DNA of 64,000 nucleotides from an uncultured Psychromonas sp. (GCF_947489755.1 NZ_CANLFB010000019.1:37247-101246); one strand, 5' to 3'; numbered from the stretch's first letter, positions 51,228 to 61,860 are shown. The notes: generated by a model not told the origin, from the sequence alone. Made by a program: numbers and translations.

Positions 51228-51707
51228 ATGGAAAAGCAAGAGCAGTTATTAATTTCATTACGACGAGTGATCAGAGCGATTAGCATTCACTCTCGTCAAT
51301 TGAATAAAGAGTCTGGATTAACTGGCCCACAGTTACTAGTAATGAGAAAAATTGACCAGCTTGAAGCGCCACTTGCTAAGCAAATAGCCCAAGAAATTAC
51401 ATTAAGTGCTGCGACAGTAACAACCATTATAGATCGATTAGAAGCGCGCGACTTTGTTATCAGAACGCGTAGTAAAACAGATAAACGTAAAGTACATCTT
51501 TCATTAAGTGAAGCAGGGCAAGCGGTTTTAAGCTCATCACCACAACCATTACAAGAACATTTTATTAAACGCTATCAGCGCCTTGAAGAATGGGAGCAAA
51601 GTCAGTTACTGTCTGCCGTAGAGCGCATTGCTTCAATGATGGATGCCACTGAACTTGATGCAGCGCCAGTATTATTAGTCGGTACCATCCAAGACGCAGA
51701 GTCTTAG
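51228..51707 (+). CDS. MarR family transcriptional regulator
   Basis: DNA-binding regulator of 159 aa. The winged helix reads LAKQIAQEITLSAATVTTIIDRLEARDFVIRTRSKTDKRKVHLSLS, with the DKR wing typical of MarR. The frame opens at 51195, but ATG 51228 has a GAGTGAG upstream and starts at MEKQEQ. It lies behind the bet operon terminator, so it is separately transcribed. Target unknown; possibly the bet genes or the nearby choline transporter. Confidence 0.86.
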   Translation: MEKQEQLLISLRRVIRAISIHSRQLNKESGLTGPQLLVMRKIDQLEAPLAKQIAQEITLSAATVTTIIDRLEARDFVIRTRSKTDKRKVHLSLSEAGQAVLSSSPQPLQEHFIKRYQRLEEWEQSQLLSAVERIASMMDATELDAAPVLLVGTIQDAES

Positions 51708-51907
51708 TAAGCAGTAAACACATCTATTGTTCTGCTATTACTTATACTATTCTATCAGTTAAACTCTTCCATCAGTAAAATTCTATCGGGTAGCGATTCG
51801 CTCAATCGTTACCAGTACCAATACCTACATTCGTAGCTCGACGACATTTTACGATGACTTTGATGATGACTGATACTTAGGTTAAATATGGAGACCTAAT
51901 ATTAAAC

Positions 51908-52744
51908 CTAAATAATGTGTTGGATTTGTTCTATTTGATGATTAAATATCGAATCTAGTGCTTTAATACTATCGGTCGCTAACGCAAAATACTCATCTTG
52001 ATTAATACTGATTTTATCTGCGCTAATTAACTCCCTTTCAATAGTACTACTTAAAAACTCCATTTTTAATTTAGCGACTTTTAATAACGCCTTATGTTCA
52101 CCTGTAAAACGTTCAAGTGAAGATAGTTTAGGTAATGTGCTATTAATGGTTTTCTGCATATTTTGTTGTAAAAATGATAAACGTATTTTATGAACACTCG
52201 AACATGTTTTGCTCGTTGCAACACCCGTCCCTATTGCGCGCGATTGCCCTATTATTTCAGTCGTGACAACCAACTCCCTCCATACGAATCCAATATTTGG
52301 TAATGTAGGAAAAGATCCTGCATTTAAATACCCTCGCTCAGCTTCATCTTCTAGTAGATACAGTAAATTCGCTATTAACTGTGTATGTTGTTTAAAACTA
52401 TTATCTGCATCTCGCGCTTTATCATGTTGTTTAAGGCGTTCCCAATGATCTATAAACGAACCCCAACGCCCCTTTTCATCAAGGGTACGCTGTGCTTCAA
52501 GATACTTAATTTCATTATTAACTTGTTGCTCAATCGTGGTTAACATGGCTTGTTTACTTTGATCACCATTTAAGAATGCAGAACTTAACCCGCGATGAGT
52601 TTGTATAGCGCTGATCAGCAATTTAATATGCGAGATGTTATCCAGCCCTTGTACGCATAATGCTTTTTGTTGTTTAGTTTTATAATGATGTAGCCACACT
52701 GAAAATAAAATGATCAGTAATAAAATAATGATATAGATTCCCAT
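51908..52744 (-). CDS. membrane-anchored sensor-like protein, resembling nitrate/nitrite-sensing (NIT) domains
   Basis: 278 aa: one N-terminal membrane helix (residues 2-18) and then an all-helical domain. THRGLSSAFLNGD resembles the ERGLSxxYL motif of NIT-type four-helix sensors, and VVTTEIIGQSRAIGTGVAT fits the second half. There is no signalling domain of its own. It begins 22 bases after the stop of a chemoreceptor that lacks a sensor domain, so the two may form one receptor. An AAGGAAC site precedes the ATG. The NIT assignment is by resemblance only. Confidence 0.6.
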   Translation of the reverse strand: MGIYIIILLLIILFSVWLHHYKTKQQKALCVQGLDNISHIKLLISAIQTHRGLSSAFLNGDQSKQAMLTTIEQQVNNEIKYLEAQRTLDEKGRWGSFIDHWERLKQHDKARDADNSFKQHTQLIANLLYLLEDEAERGYLNAGSFPTLPNIGFVWRELVVTTEIIGQSRAIGTGVATSKTCSSVHKIRLSFLQQNMQKTINSTLPKLSSLERFTGEHKALLKVAKLKMEFLSSTIERELISADKISINQDEYFALATDSIKALDSIFNHQIEQIQHII

Positions 52745-52766
52745 ATCCGTTCCTTATTCAATAATT

Positions 52767-53933
52767 TTAGCCAGTGATTTGTGTTAGTGATTTAAGGTGA
52801 GTTGCAACGGTTTCAGCCTGCTTGGCTACTTCAGCATTGGCTCTAGCCCCTTGTACCACCAGCTCAACATGTTCAGCAATTTCATTGGTAGCGAGTGTTT
52901 GTTGCTCAACATTATCTGCAACAGTTTTTATCTTCTCCCGCACATCGAAAGTCGCTTCTTCAATTTGTTGTAATGATTGATCGACGACATCTGCTCCTTG
53001 CTTGCATTGCGTAGATTGCTCAACAACATTAGACATACTGTGGCTAATTTTATTGCCTTGATTTATCACCGAACTCACATTTTTTACAATGCTGTCCGCC
53101 GCTGTATGTGAACGATGTGATAACGCGCGAACCTCATCTGCAACAACAGCAAAACCTCGCCCAAACTCACCTGCTCTTGCCGCTTCAATAGATGCGTTTA
53201 ATGCCAATAAATTAGTTTGATCTGCAATACCTTGAATAGATTCAGAAATCTCTGCAACCGTGTGAGCCAGAGTCATTAATAACTCAATATCGTTTGCTGT
53301 TGTGTCGGCTTCAAAAGACACTTTTTCTAAAGATATTTTTAATTCCGCAATAGAAACTCGACCTTGTTCAGCAGTATTAAATGCATGTTCCGATGAATGA
53401 TGAACGTCACTGATACGTGTATTCACTTCATTCAATGAGACACTCATTTCAGTAATTGCTGCAGCCGTAGCATTCGTCGCATCCGATTGTTTTTGTACGT
53501 TTTCAGTGACTGAATGTGCGGTATTAATAACTTGTATCGCAGAGTAAGAAACCTCACTCAATTTATCTTTGTTTTTATCATTAACCCGTCCAAGCTCACG
53601 ATAGGAAGAGGTTAATTGTTCAAGTAAATGAGCCGGTAGTAAGTCACTTTTTTTAAGTTCTCGATAGTCGAATGCATCGGCATTTAATGAACTCAACATC
53701 TGTTTAAAAGAATGTAACTCAGCATTTATGATCATTATTAATGCCACTGATAAATAGAAAAAAATAGCTAACTCTATTGAGAGTGCATGAATTGATATTT
53801 TTTCAGGGAAATGAACGATGGTTAGTTGTGTAGCGATAATGGCTAATAACACACAAAGATAAAAGCTAAGCATGGCTTTAAAGCCAACAAAATGGATAAT
53901 CTTTTGTACAGGCAACGAGAATAATTGATACAT
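52767..53933 (-). CDS. methyl-accepting chemotaxis protein without ligand-binding domain
   Basis: 388 aa. Two membrane helices (about 18-38 and 50-68) with a loop of about 12 residues between, so there is no periplasmic sensor. The rest is a signalling coiled coil with the conserved tip [20 protein letters not shown] and [18 protein letters not shown]. No clear HAMP. It is first in an operon with the sensor-like protein behind it. Cognate signal unknown. Confidence 0.9.
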   Translation of the reverse strand: MYQLFSLPVQKIIHFVGFKAMLSFYLCVLLAIIATQLTIVHFPEKISIHALSIELAIFFYLSVALIMIINAELHSFKQMLSSLNADAFDYRELKKSDLLPAHLLEQLTSSYRELGRVNDKNKDKLSEVSYSAIQVINTAHSVTENVQKQSDATNATAAAITEMSVSLNEVNTRISDVHHSSEHAFNTAEQGRVSIAELKISLEKVSFEADTTANDIELLMTLAHTVAEISESIQGIADQTNLLALNASIEAARAGEFGRGFAVVADEVRALSHRSHTAADSIVKNVSSVINQGNKISHSMSNVVEQSTQCKQGADVVDQSLQQIEEATFDVREKIKTVADNVEQQTLATNEIAEHVELVVQGARANAEVAKQAETVATHLKSLTQITG

Positions 53934-54275
53934 TTTTTACTCATAACAGACAATTTATCACTTATTAGGTACAAGAAGTATACCAACTCATAAGCATCTG
54001 ATAACTAACAAAAAAATTGATTAAGTTTATATATTAATGTGATAATTTGGTGCAACTTAAATATAAAGTGTCACATTAGTGCATGATGAGATGATAGTGA
54101 GAAGAATTATTCAGCACCATCAAGGTTAATCATGAGCTAAGCTTAATAGTGCCTGAATAATTTAATGAATGGTTTAATAACTTGAGTTGAATAAAAACTT
54201 AATCTAATCAATGGGCCTAGTTATTCTCTGGCGCGAAATTAATATAAGCCCATTTTCCGATTTCAAAAGTTGTTT
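53934..54275. other. 342-bp gap, no gene seen
   Basis: AT-rich upstream region of the chemoreceptor operon, followed by the end of the phytase-like gene. AATGGGC (54210-54216) and GCCCATT (54248-54254) could pair over a 31-base loop, but without a T-run. Nothing else recognised. Confidence 0.4.
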
Positions 54276-55688
54276 TTACTCTCCGAGTAAATCCTTTTTA
54301 ATAATATAAAGGCGATTAGCATCGACGGTATTTTTATCTAAGTACTTTTGTTCCAATTTTCCATCCGTTGACCAAGTCGCAAAATCATCATCATTTAATA
54401 CACCTAAATGTTGATCATCAATAATCCATAAACCTTCCATTTTATCATGTGCATAAGCCACTTCTTTGACCATATCGATAACTAATTTTTTAGACACAGG
54501 TTTAATGCCTTTATCAGCTAAGGCATCCCAACCATTTTTCTGAACATATTGTTCTAATGTTAATCCATCAATCAATAAGCCATGGCTTTCATCTTTAGTA
54601 ATAGATGAGGATAAAGGGACACTAGAGAGTGAAGTACCAGTACTCAAATCGATACGATATACTTGTTTTTGGGCATTAGAATTGACTTCTTTAGGCCCAC
54701 CGAGAAGGAAGCTGCCATCTCGTTCAATCACTAAAAATTTACGTGCGGTTAACGCAGCAATCTCAGAATTAGCATTTTCAAGTTTCTCTTGGCGATATAA
54801 ATATTGCTCAGTTTCTCCATTACTTAAGTTAATACTAACAATGCGGGTAAGATCGCCCTTCTGTGCGGCTTTATCAGGGTTCTTTAAGGTAGATTGCATG
54901 ATACCCACCAGCGTATTTTCATCAGGTGTAATGGCGAGTCCTTCCATACCACGATTGGCTCGACGATGCTGATAGACGGCAGGTAAATGTAATGAGGTAC
55001 GACTGTCATCTTTAAAGGCATTGATACGATCTATTTCGACGCCATTAGCATCAAAGTGAACAATATGTGGACCGTATTCATCACTTACCCAAAATGAACC
55101 ATCATTTAAAGCGACTAAGCCTTCCCCATCTAAACCATAATCATCTAATTTAATGGGGTTTGTTGTCGCATTATACGGTAACTGATCATTGACTAATACC
55201 GGCTTTCCATCAGCATGGTAAGGCGTTTCACCTGTTCCTCCCAATGCAGAGCTATTCGGCAAACCTGAAATAAGGCTGCCATCGGGACGTTTTAATAGGA
55301 TATCTTTTAGCTGAACAATCTTGCCACCAGCTTTTACTTCAAATAAACCAATACGAGGTGTGTAATCAGCAACAGGAAAACTCTTACCTTTACCGTATTG
55401 TCCTTGATGATTAGCATTAGGACCGCGGTCTGTTAGTGCATAAAATTGATTAGTCTGTGTAGGATGACCCGTCATCGCTGAACCATAACCACCATTACGA
55501 ATATCAAAAGGTAATTGTGTTTTTGCATCTTTTAAATCAGCACGTAATACCGAATAGGGTAATTCACTACCCTGCTTAGGAAAGGTCGCTAAGATCGAAT
55601 CCATCTCTGTTGCAATGACATTATTGACAGAGCTAAATAGAGCAACTATCGAAAGAACACCCACTAAACCATTTTTCTTGTTGAACAT
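54276..55688 (-). CDS. esterase-like activity of phytase family protein, periplasmic
   Basis: 470 aa with a signal peptide (to about residue 26, ...NNVIATEMD). The body shows the repeat pattern of the phytase/esterase-like beta-propeller family: YALTDRGPNA, YGLDGEGLVALNDGSFWVSDEYGPHIVHFDANG, RGMEGLAITPDENTLVGIMQS and YAHDKMEGLWIIDDQHLGV. These acidic DxG/DExG strands bind calcium in related phytases. It probably hydrolyses a phosphate or other ester in the periplasm; actual substrate unknown. Same strand as the ABC transporter operon, 275 bases behind lacI, with a 13-bp repeat array between. Confidence 0.82.
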   Translation of the reverse strand: MFNKKNGLVGVLSIVALFSSVNNVIATEMDSILATFPKQGSELPYSVLRADLKDAKTQLPFDIRNGGYGSAMTGHPTQTNQFYALTDRGPNANHQGQYGKGKSFPVADYTPRIGLFEVKAGGKIVQLKDILLKRPDGSLISGLPNSSALGGTGETPYHADGKPVLVNDQLPYNATTNPIKLDDYGLDGEGLVALNDGSFWVSDEYGPHIVHFDANGVEIDRINAFKDDSRTSLHLPAVYQHRRANRGMEGLAITPDENTLVGIMQSTLKNPDKAAQKGDLTRIVSINLSNGETEQYLYRQEKLENANSEIAALTARKFLVIERDGSFLLGGPKEVNSNAQKQVYRIDLSTGTSLSSVPLSSSITKDESHGLLIDGLTLEQYVQKNGWDALADKGIKPVSKKLVIDMVKEVAYAHDKMEGLWIIDDQHLGVLNDDDFATWSTDGKLEQKYLDKNTVDANRLYIIKKDLLGE

Positions 55689-55777
55689 TTTAAACCTTAA
55701 AATGAGTTATTTTATTATCTCAAAGTACAAAATGAATATGACAGTTTAATGAATGTCGATAATTATTGAACCAATTT

Positions 55778-55855
55778 ATCATCCCAAGTCATCATCCCAA
55801 GTCATCATCCCAAGTCATCATCCCAAGTCATCATCCCAAGTCATCATCCCAAGTC
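55778..55855. repeat. 13-bp perfect tandem repeat, six copies
   Basis: Six identical copies of ATCATCCCAAGTC run without interruption from 55778 to 55855, with a partial ATCATC after. The period of 13 is not a multiple of three. It lies in the intergenic region between the lacI-type gene and the phytase-like gene, 90 bases upstream of the latter. Confidence 0.95.
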
Positions 55856-55963
55856 ATCATCATTAGAATAAATCGATAAACCAAACTAAAACCGATTTAT
55901 TAATATTTCAGAGGACTAATAAAGCGTATTAAAACCAACCTAAATATAGCAATAAAGTCATGC

Positions 55964-56977
55964 TTAATTGGTTATAAAGTAATTATCTGACTGCCTAATC
56001 ACAAGCGTTGCTTCGTGCCAATTTTTGACCTCGAATTGCTTATCTTCGACTTTATTTAACATTAATTTAGACATCCCTTCACCAACCGCATCAATATCAT
56101 ATTGAACGGTGGTAATAGAGGGATTGGTATAACGACTATGTTCATAATCCCCATAACCTGCAACAGCAACATCAATACCCACTTGATAACCTAGCGTTTC
56201 ACAAGCTGCGATAGCACCTAAAGCCATCGTATCATCTGCACACAGAATACAAGTAGGACGGTGAAGTAATGACATGATTGTCTGAGTCATTTGCATCGCA
56301 TCATGTTCATTAAGCTCACCATTTAATAACCAATGTGGTTCAATTGATATATGCGCTTCATGCATGGCTTGTAAATACCCTTGCTTTCTCGCTTGTGAAA
56401 CCGTTAATTCATTTGGTGCATCTAAGAAAGCGATACGTGAATGCCCCTGCTTTATTTGACGTTGTGTAAGGTCATAAAATGCTTGTGCGTTATCCACATC
56501 AACAAAGCTGTCATTCTTAAAGTCAGTATCAAAGCCAAAGCAAACATAGGGAAATTGATGCTTTTTCAACATTGAGATCCGTGGATCAAGCTGGCGAGTA
56601 CGTACAATAAAAATACCATCAACTAACCCGCTAGTAATGAAATCAAAATAGACTTGTTGCTCATCTTGCCAATCAAAAATAGTCGTCACAATTAACTGAT
56701 AATCATGTTTTGCTAAAAACTCAGCAGCCGCGGCTAATACCTTCGAGAAGGCCGATGAGACAAACATTCTTGAATGAGCAGGCAGAATAATACCGATATT
56801 GCGAGACTTACCAGAAGCTAACCTTTTAGCCGTAGGATTCGCTTTATAACCGATATCCTGAGCAGCCTTTAGTACTTTTTCACGTGTTTGCTCATTCACA
56901 TCGGTGTAGCCGTTCAACGCTCTGGATACGGTAGATTTTGATAACCCTAAATATGCGGCCAGTTTTTTAATCGACAT
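55964..56977 (-). CDS. LacI family transcriptional regulator
   Basis: 337 aa. An N-terminal HTH (SIKKLAAYLGLSKSTVSRALNGY) with the hinge RLASGKSRNIGIILP and a sugar-binding periplasmic-type domain (FSKVLAAAAEFLAKHDYQL, ILCADDTMALGAIAACETLGY). The last gene of the ABC transporter operon, 39 bases behind the ATPase gene, so probably the local repressor. The effector is a sugar or its phosphate, unspecified. GGTGA precedes the ATG. Confidence 0.9.
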   Translation of the reverse strand: MSIKKLAAYLGLSKSTVSRALNGYTDVNEQTREKVLKAAQDIGYKANPTAKRLASGKSRNIGIILPAHSRMFVSSAFSKVLAAAAEFLAKHDYQLIVTTIFDWQDEQQVYFDFITSGLVDGIFIVRTRQLDPRISMLKKHQFPYVCFGFDTDFKNDSFVDVDNAQAFYDLTQRQIKQGHSRIAFLDAPNELTVSQARKQGYLQAMHEAHISIEPHWLLNGELNEHDAMQMTQTIMSLLHRPTCILCADDTMALGAIAACETLGYQVGIDVAVAGYGDYEHSRYTNPSITTVQYDIDAVGEGMSKLMLNKVEDKQFEVKNWHEATLVIRQSDNYFITN

Positions 56978-57016
56978 AAATCACCTCATCTGAGACTTTA
57001 AAAATCAACCTACCAC

Positions 57017-58114
57017 TTAGAGACGCTGCTCTGTTTCAGGGTCGAAAATTAATACACGAGAAAGATCCACCAGCAAATCAATTTTTACGCCCAATGTAAT
57101 ATCAGAGCGTAAATCTAATCGAGCTTTTACCGAGCCACCCGCTAAGTTGAACAAGACTTCTTTATCAAAACCCATTGGTTCAATCAGATCAATAACGACA
57201 TTGTTAAAGTTAAAAGTTAAATCTGTTTCAGAAAAGAACGCTTTATCGTTAAAAAAATCAGGACGAATGCCTACTTTTACCTTAAGTCCAGAATCTGAAA
57301 TTGTTTCTTGATAAGCAACATTTGATAATTTTTCTCTTGGTAAATGATGACCATCAATATCTAAATAATCATTAAATAAAGTGCCTTCTATAATATTCAT
57401 AGAAGGTGAACCAATAAACTGTGCAACGAATATATTGGTCGGGTTAAGGTAGATCTCCATCGGTGTACCGTATTGTGCAATATAGCCATCGTGTAAGACC
57501 ACAACCTTATCTGCTAAAGTCATAGCTTCAACTTGATCATGCGTAACGTACACACTGGTGCGCCCGAATTTGTTGTGGATTTTACCTATTTCTGTGCGCA
57601 TATGACTGCGTAATTTAGAGTCTAAATTTGATAAAGGCTCATCAAACAAAAATACATCCGCTTCTCGTATAATAGCTCTCCCCATAGCAACACGCTGGCG
57701 CTGACCACCGGATAAATCTGCAGGTTTTCTATCTAATAGCTCCTCAAGTTGTAACATTTCACTGATTTCACTCAAGCGACGTTCAATTTCATCGTTATCA
57801 ACCTTTAAACGACGTAGTGCAAAAACAATATTTTCCTTAACTGACTTATGAGGGTAAAGCGCATAATTTTGAAAGACCATCGCAATATTGCGGTTCTGAG
57901 GTTCAATATCATTCACCACGCGGTCACCAATAATAATGTCACCAGAGGTCGGTTGCTCTAAGCCAGCAATCATTCTTAGTGTTGTTGATTTACCACAACC
58001 AGAAGGGCCAACCAATACTACGAATTCGCCATCTTCAATCGCTAAATCGATACCTTTTACAACCTGTGTTTTATCGTAACTTTTGATGATGTTTTTTAAT
58101 GTAATAGCCGCCAT
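57017..58114 (-). CDS. sugar ABC transporter ATP-binding protein (UgpC/MalK-like)
   Basis: Energising subunit, 365 aa. Walker [12 protein letters not shown]-loop [14 protein letters not shown], signature [15 protein letters not shown], Walker [13 protein letters not shown] and [13 protein letters not shown]-terminal TOBE domain (residues about 240-365), as in MsmK/UgpC/MalK. The stop of the preceding permease is only two bases from its start. Such subunits may serve several sugar permeases. Confidence 0.95.
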   Translation of the reverse strand: MAAITLKNIIKSYDKTQVVKGIDLAIEDGEFVVLVGPSGCGKSTTLRMIAGLEQPTSGDIIIGDRVVNDIEPQNRNIAMVFQNYALYPHKSVKENIVFALRRLKVDNDEIERRLSEISEMLQLEELLDRKPADLSGGQRQRVAMGRAIIREADVFLFDEPLSNLDSKLRSHMRTEIGKIHNKFGRTSVYVTHDQVEAMTLADKVVVLHDGYIAQYGTPMEIYLNPTNIFVAQFIGSPSMNIIEGTLFNDYLDIDGHHLPREKLSNVAYQETISDSGLKVKVGIRPDFFNDKAFFSETDLTFNFNNVVIDLIEPMGFDKEVLFNLAGGSVKARLDLRSDITLGVKIDLLVDLSRVLIFDPETEQRL

Positions 58115-58116
58115 AA

Positions 58117-59079
58117 TTATCCTTTAACCCCGCCGTCTGTTTTTCCGCCTTTCATAAAGCGAGATGCAAATAAGAAACAAATTACAATTGGTGCCAAGGT
58201 CAACATTGATGCTGCCATGATCCGATCCCAAATTGCATTTTTGGATACAAACAACTCCTGTAACGCTAGTGGTAATGTGTGGAATTCTGGGTATTGTTTA
58301 AGAAACACTGATGCAAATAAATACTCGTTCCAGCCAATAATAAAACAATAAATAAAGACGGTGGCTAACATAGGTAAAGAAAGTGGTAACACGACTTTTA
58401 TGATGGCTTCTTTACGAGAACAGCCATCCATCATTGCCGCCTCTTCTAATGCGAAGGGAATGCCTCGAAAGTAATTCCCTAACATATACATACCGACCGG
58501 TAAGGTTTGCACAATGTAAATCAAGAACAAACAGAAAGCACTTCCCCACAATGAAGAAGCTAAGCCAATATTCATCGCCATTTGATATAAAGGCACCATC
58601 AATAACACGCCGCCGACCATATACACAAACAACACTGATCGCTGTATAACGACTTGCCCTTTAAAACGTAATCGACTGATTGAATACGCGCCCATTACAG
58701 AAAAAATAAGGGAGAACGTTGCCGCACCAACAGAAAATATAACGCTATTAAGCATGTATTTACCAAAGGGAAATAAGTTCTCGTTAGACGTATATTTAGC
58801 GGCAATCGCCTCTTTTTTATCTTTAGGTAACTTTGGGTTATTGAGTATCTTTTGAATGGCAGCTGGTATTTCAACTTTTTTAGCTTCTGTTAATCCTAAT
58901 AGCTCTTTGTATGCGTCTAGATTAATAGTTTGCGGAATCAATGAAGGGTTTCCCCAGTCATACTGATGTTTAAGCGACGTTGAAAGAATTTGAGCAAAAG
59001 GTAATAAGCTAAAGCTCACCAATAATAAGATGGCTAAAGCAAATCCAATACGTCCTGTTAATGTACGTTTTCCCAACAT
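58117..59079 (-). CDS. carbohydrate ABC transporter permease (MalG-like)
   Basis: Inner-membrane permease of 320 aa with six helices. The EAA loop reads [20 protein letters not shown], which contacts the ATPase. A periplasmic insert of about 40 residues ([15 protein letters not shown] to [12 protein letters not shown]) lies after the first helix and is longer than in minimal members. Pairs with the permease just upstream, six bases apart. Confidence 0.93.
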   Translation of the reverse strand: MLGKRTLTGRIGFALAILLLVSFSLLPFAQILSTSLKHQYDWGNPSLIPQTINLDAYKELLGLTEAKKVEIPAAIQKILNNPKLPKDKKEAIAAKYTSNENLFPFGKYMLNSVIFSVGAATFSLIFSVMGAYSISRLRFKGQVVIQRSVLFVYMVGGVLLMVPLYQMAMNIGLASSLWGSAFCLFLIYIVQTLPVGMYMLGNYFRGIPFALEEAAMMDGCSRKEAIIKVVLPLSLPMLATVFIYCFIIGWNEYLFASVFLKQYPEFHTLPLALQELFVSKNAIWDRIMAASMLTLAPIVICFLFASRFMKGGKTDGGVKG

Positions 59080-59085
59080 ATTAAA

Positions 59086-59949
59086 TCACCACTTCATTAT
59101 TTTTTTGATGTAAAACCAAATGAATACCGACAATACCGCTAACTGAATAACAGAAGTTGCCGCTGCTAAACCTTGATCGATAACCCCAGTAAAGGCTTGG
59201 TAATAAGTAAAAATAGGCAAGGTTTGTACATTAGGCGCAAGAAGATACACATCTTCAAAACGGTTAAGGTTCCATATAAGACGAAGTAATACGACTGTCG
59301 CCAGTACAAAGTACAACTCCGGTAAAGTCACATGAAAGAAACGGCCGATCGGCCCATATCCATCTATTGCTGCGGCTTCATATTGGTCTCGTGATACTGA
59401 CACTAATTTCGATAATATAAGTAAATAAGCGATAGGAGCATGCTTCCAAATATCAAACAACACAACCACCCATAATGCAGAGTCAGGATTACCAATTAAA
59501 TTAGTGCGTTCACTCCAGATGCCCAATACATCCACAAACAGATAATTTACAACACCCGAAATAGGGTCAAACAAAAACTGCCAACCAAACACCACTGAAA
59601 TAACAGGTGCAACATAGGGCAACATAATAGCGGCATTCACTAATCCTCGACCTTTAAAAGGGTCTTTCAATAGCAACGCCATGGCCAAACCTAATAGCGT
59701 TGTTCCTACAACAGTGCCCAATAAATACAAACTGGTTGTGCCGATTGCAGAATAGTAATCAGTATTTGTCAGTAATTTTATATAGTTTTCAAGGCCAACG
59801 AATGTTTTATAACCGTTTAACTGAACATCAAAAAAGCTCAGATAAACGTTATACATCAGTGGATAAAGAATCAGTAAGCCAAGAATGAGAATAGTCGGTG
59901 CGACCAACTTCCAACCAAACTTAGCTTCTGCTCGTTCTAGTGGAGTCAT
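59086..59949 (-). CDS. sugar ABC transporter permease (MalF/UgpA-like)
   Basis: Second permease, 287 aa, six helices. The EAA loop is YEAAAIDGYGPIGRFFHVTL. The N-terminus is short and cytoplasmic (MTPLERAEAKFGWK). AAGGGAAC precedes ATG 59949. It follows the binding-protein gene with a hairpin between. Confidence 0.93.
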   Translation of the reverse strand: MTPLERAEAKFGWKLVAPTILILGLLILYPLMYNVYLSFFDVQLNGYKTFVGLENYIKLLTNTDYYSAIGTTSLYLLGTVVGTTLLGLAMALLLKDPFKGRGLVNAAIMLPYVAPVISVVFGWQFLFDPISGVVNYLFVDVLGIWSERTNLIGNPDSALWVVVLFDIWKHAPIAYLLILSKLVSVSRDQYEAAAIDGYGPIGRFFHVTLPELYFVLATVVLLRLIWNLNRFEDVYLLAPNVQTLPIFTYYQAFTGVIDQGLAAATSVIQLAVLSVFIWFYIKKIMKW

Positions 59950-59960
59950 AGTGTTCCCTT

Positions 59961-59992
59961 ATCCATATGAGGAATAGCAGCCTCATATGGAT
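59961..59992 (-). terminator. hairpin between binding-protein and permease genes
   Basis: A perfect 12-bp stem ATCCATATGAGG / CCTCATATGGAT with an 8-base loop. No T-run follows; the permease ribosome site comes directly after. Such stems behind binding-protein genes usually stabilise that part of the mRNA or trim downstream expression, so this is likely processing or attenuation rather than full termination. Confidence 0.65.
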
Positions 59993-60038
59993 CATTGATA
60001 TCTGTATAACAGAGTAATAAATACGAATTAAAAATCAG

Positions 60039-61385
60039 TTATTCAGAAACAACCTGTTTCATCTGTTTTTCCGCCCAATCTAACGATACTTGTGTGTTCT
60101 CATTTTCAATAGTGGCGCGGTAAATCATGCGAGGAATAATCTGCTTGGCAAAAATCTCACCTGATTTAGGAAAGGTTTTTCCTTCCACTACAGAGAAATT
60201 CTTAATATTGTCAAAACCTGCAACGATTTCCTTAATAGACTCTTTGCCGTATTGCGCAAAAATACCTTTAGGATCATTTAAAAACTCATCCGTTTCAGCA
60301 ATATCTCGTAACATTGGTAAATGTCCGCCAACCGCCATATGTGAATACGCAACCACTTGGTCTTTTTCATTCATATATTCAATAAACGCCTTAGTGGCTT
60401 CAACTTCTTCTTTATTGTCATTTTTCATTACACTCAGACCAACCAAAGTGCCGAATGATGAAGGAGAAGTTTTAGTGATGGTGGTAGCTAAACGCGTATT
60501 CTTTGCTAAATCAGGATCAAAAGCGGCACCTTTAAGGTCAGTAAAGTTTTCAGCACTTAATGAACTAGCAGCCGCTTCAGCAAGCGCGATATCATCTAAA
60601 ATATAAGACGAATAAAAGAACATCGCTAACTTACCTTGTAAGTAATAATCTCGTGCTCTCCAACTTTGTGGACCAGGAGGATTGTATTGCGATAGGTTTT
60701 TATAAAAGTCTAAGACTTCTTTTTGTGCTGTCGAGTTAAAAACAAGCTCACCGTCTTTGTTAAACTGCCCAGCATCATTAGATAATGCAAATTGTGTATA
60801 GCATTGCTCAGCATAATTATCCGCTTTAGTGCCAATCAAAATACCGTATTGATTTTCTGTGGGTTTATAGAAATACTTTGCAGCAGCTTCTATTGTTTCC
60901 CATGTTGTCGGTGGCGCTAACCCAGCTTCTTTAAACCAATCGGCACGATACCAAATACCTTGCACCCAGCCACTATAAGGAACAGAAACGTATTCATTAA
61001 GCGTGGTACTTTCTACTAACTTCAGTGCACCAGAATAAAAACGTTGTTTACCAATTCGTTTAACTAAATCTGTATTAGAAGCAACGTCTATAATGCCCTC
61101 TTCAGCAAACGCTAATGAAAGGTCTGACCCAACTTCAATCATATCCGGTAATGTATTGGCCGCTGCCGCAGCGGCTATTTGTTTTGGCATATCGTTTTCG
61201 TCAACTGCAATTATTTTCACATCAATACCTGAATTCAGCGCTTCAAACACATCAGCCATCACTTCAATAGTTTGAAGTCTGTCCGATTGTGTTTGTGTCG
61301 TCCAATATTCAACAGTTGTTGCATTCGCTAAACTAGTAAATGGCAAGCTAGCCGCTAACCCGAGAGTTAAGGTATTAATTTTCAT
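60039..61385 (-). CDS. extracellular sugar-binding protein of the ABC transporter
   Basis: 448-residue periplasmic solute receptor. Signal peptide to about residue 22 (...TSLANATT). Family traits include EYWTTQTQSDRLQTIEVMAD, IDVKIIAVDENDMPKQIAAAAAA, YSGWVQGIWYRADWFKEAGL and GKLAMFFYSSYILDD. First gene of the operon, with AAGGAAA upstream. The tryptophans and tyrosines point to a sugar or oligosaccharide ligand, but no glycosidase is next to it to name it. Confidence 0.93.
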   Translation of the reverse strand: MKINTLTLGLAASLPFTSLANATTVEYWTTQTQSDRLQTIEVMADVFEALNSGIDVKIIAVDENDMPKQIAAAAAANTLPDMIEVGSDLSLAFAEEGIIDVASNTDLVKRIGKQRFYSGALKLVESTTLNEYVSVPYSGWVQGIWYRADWFKEAGLAPPTTWETIEAAAKYFYKPTENQYGILIGTKADNYAEQCYTQFALSNDAGQFNKDGELVFNSTAQKEVLDFYKNLSQYNPPGPQSWRARDYYLQGKLAMFFYSSYILDDIALAEAAASSLSAENFTDLKGAAFDPDLAKNTRLATTITKTSPSSFGTLVGLSVMKNDNKEEVEATKAFIEYMNEKDQVVAYSHMAVGGHLPMLRDIAETDEFLNDPKGIFAQYGKESIKEIVAGFDNIKNFSVVEGKTFPKSGEIFAKQIIPRMIYRATIENENTQVSLDWAEKQMKQVVSE

Positions 61386-61860
61386 CGTTATTTCCTTATT
61401 TTAAAATAGACTTAAAAGTAATCTGAGAATCAACTTAGAAAAAATTCAGTAAGATTAAATACAACTTTTTAATGATGAATAAAAAATTAGTAAGCAATCG
61501 AACAAATTATTTAATGAATTATTTGTCAACATATATGATCATTTATTAGTCTACCCTGAATAATAGCGATTATTATTTGAACTAAGTCTCTTTATTAACG
61601 AATAACAAAACCGGTTTTGATCCATGCGATCATGGTCACTATTTATACTAATTAGTCTTTATGTGTGATTATTTATAAGAGATATAAAAGGCTATTTTGG
61701 AGCGAAGAGATATTTAAAATTCAAAAATTAGGAATATAGAAAACGTTGATGAAAAAACAGGCTTAAATAGATATGAGGATGTCGTAGGCTATTAGATAAG
61801 AGCAAGATATTTAGTAAGCTAAATTTTATTAATCCTTAGCTATTTTAAAAATGAAAAGCA
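61386..61860. promoter_or_regulatory. promoter region of the ABC operon with a LacI-type operator
   Basis: Contains a perfect 14-bp palindrome CAAAACCGGTTTTG (61605-61618) with the central CG typical of LacI-family operators, about 220 bases upstream of the binding-protein gene. GATCCATGCGATCATGG follows it. The rest is AT-rich; no gene seen. Confidence 0.6.

Noticed and set aside
60127..60606. 159-codon plus-strand ORF opposite the sugar-binding protein gene
   Set aside because: Antisense shadow of a well-supported coding region, no domain recognised.
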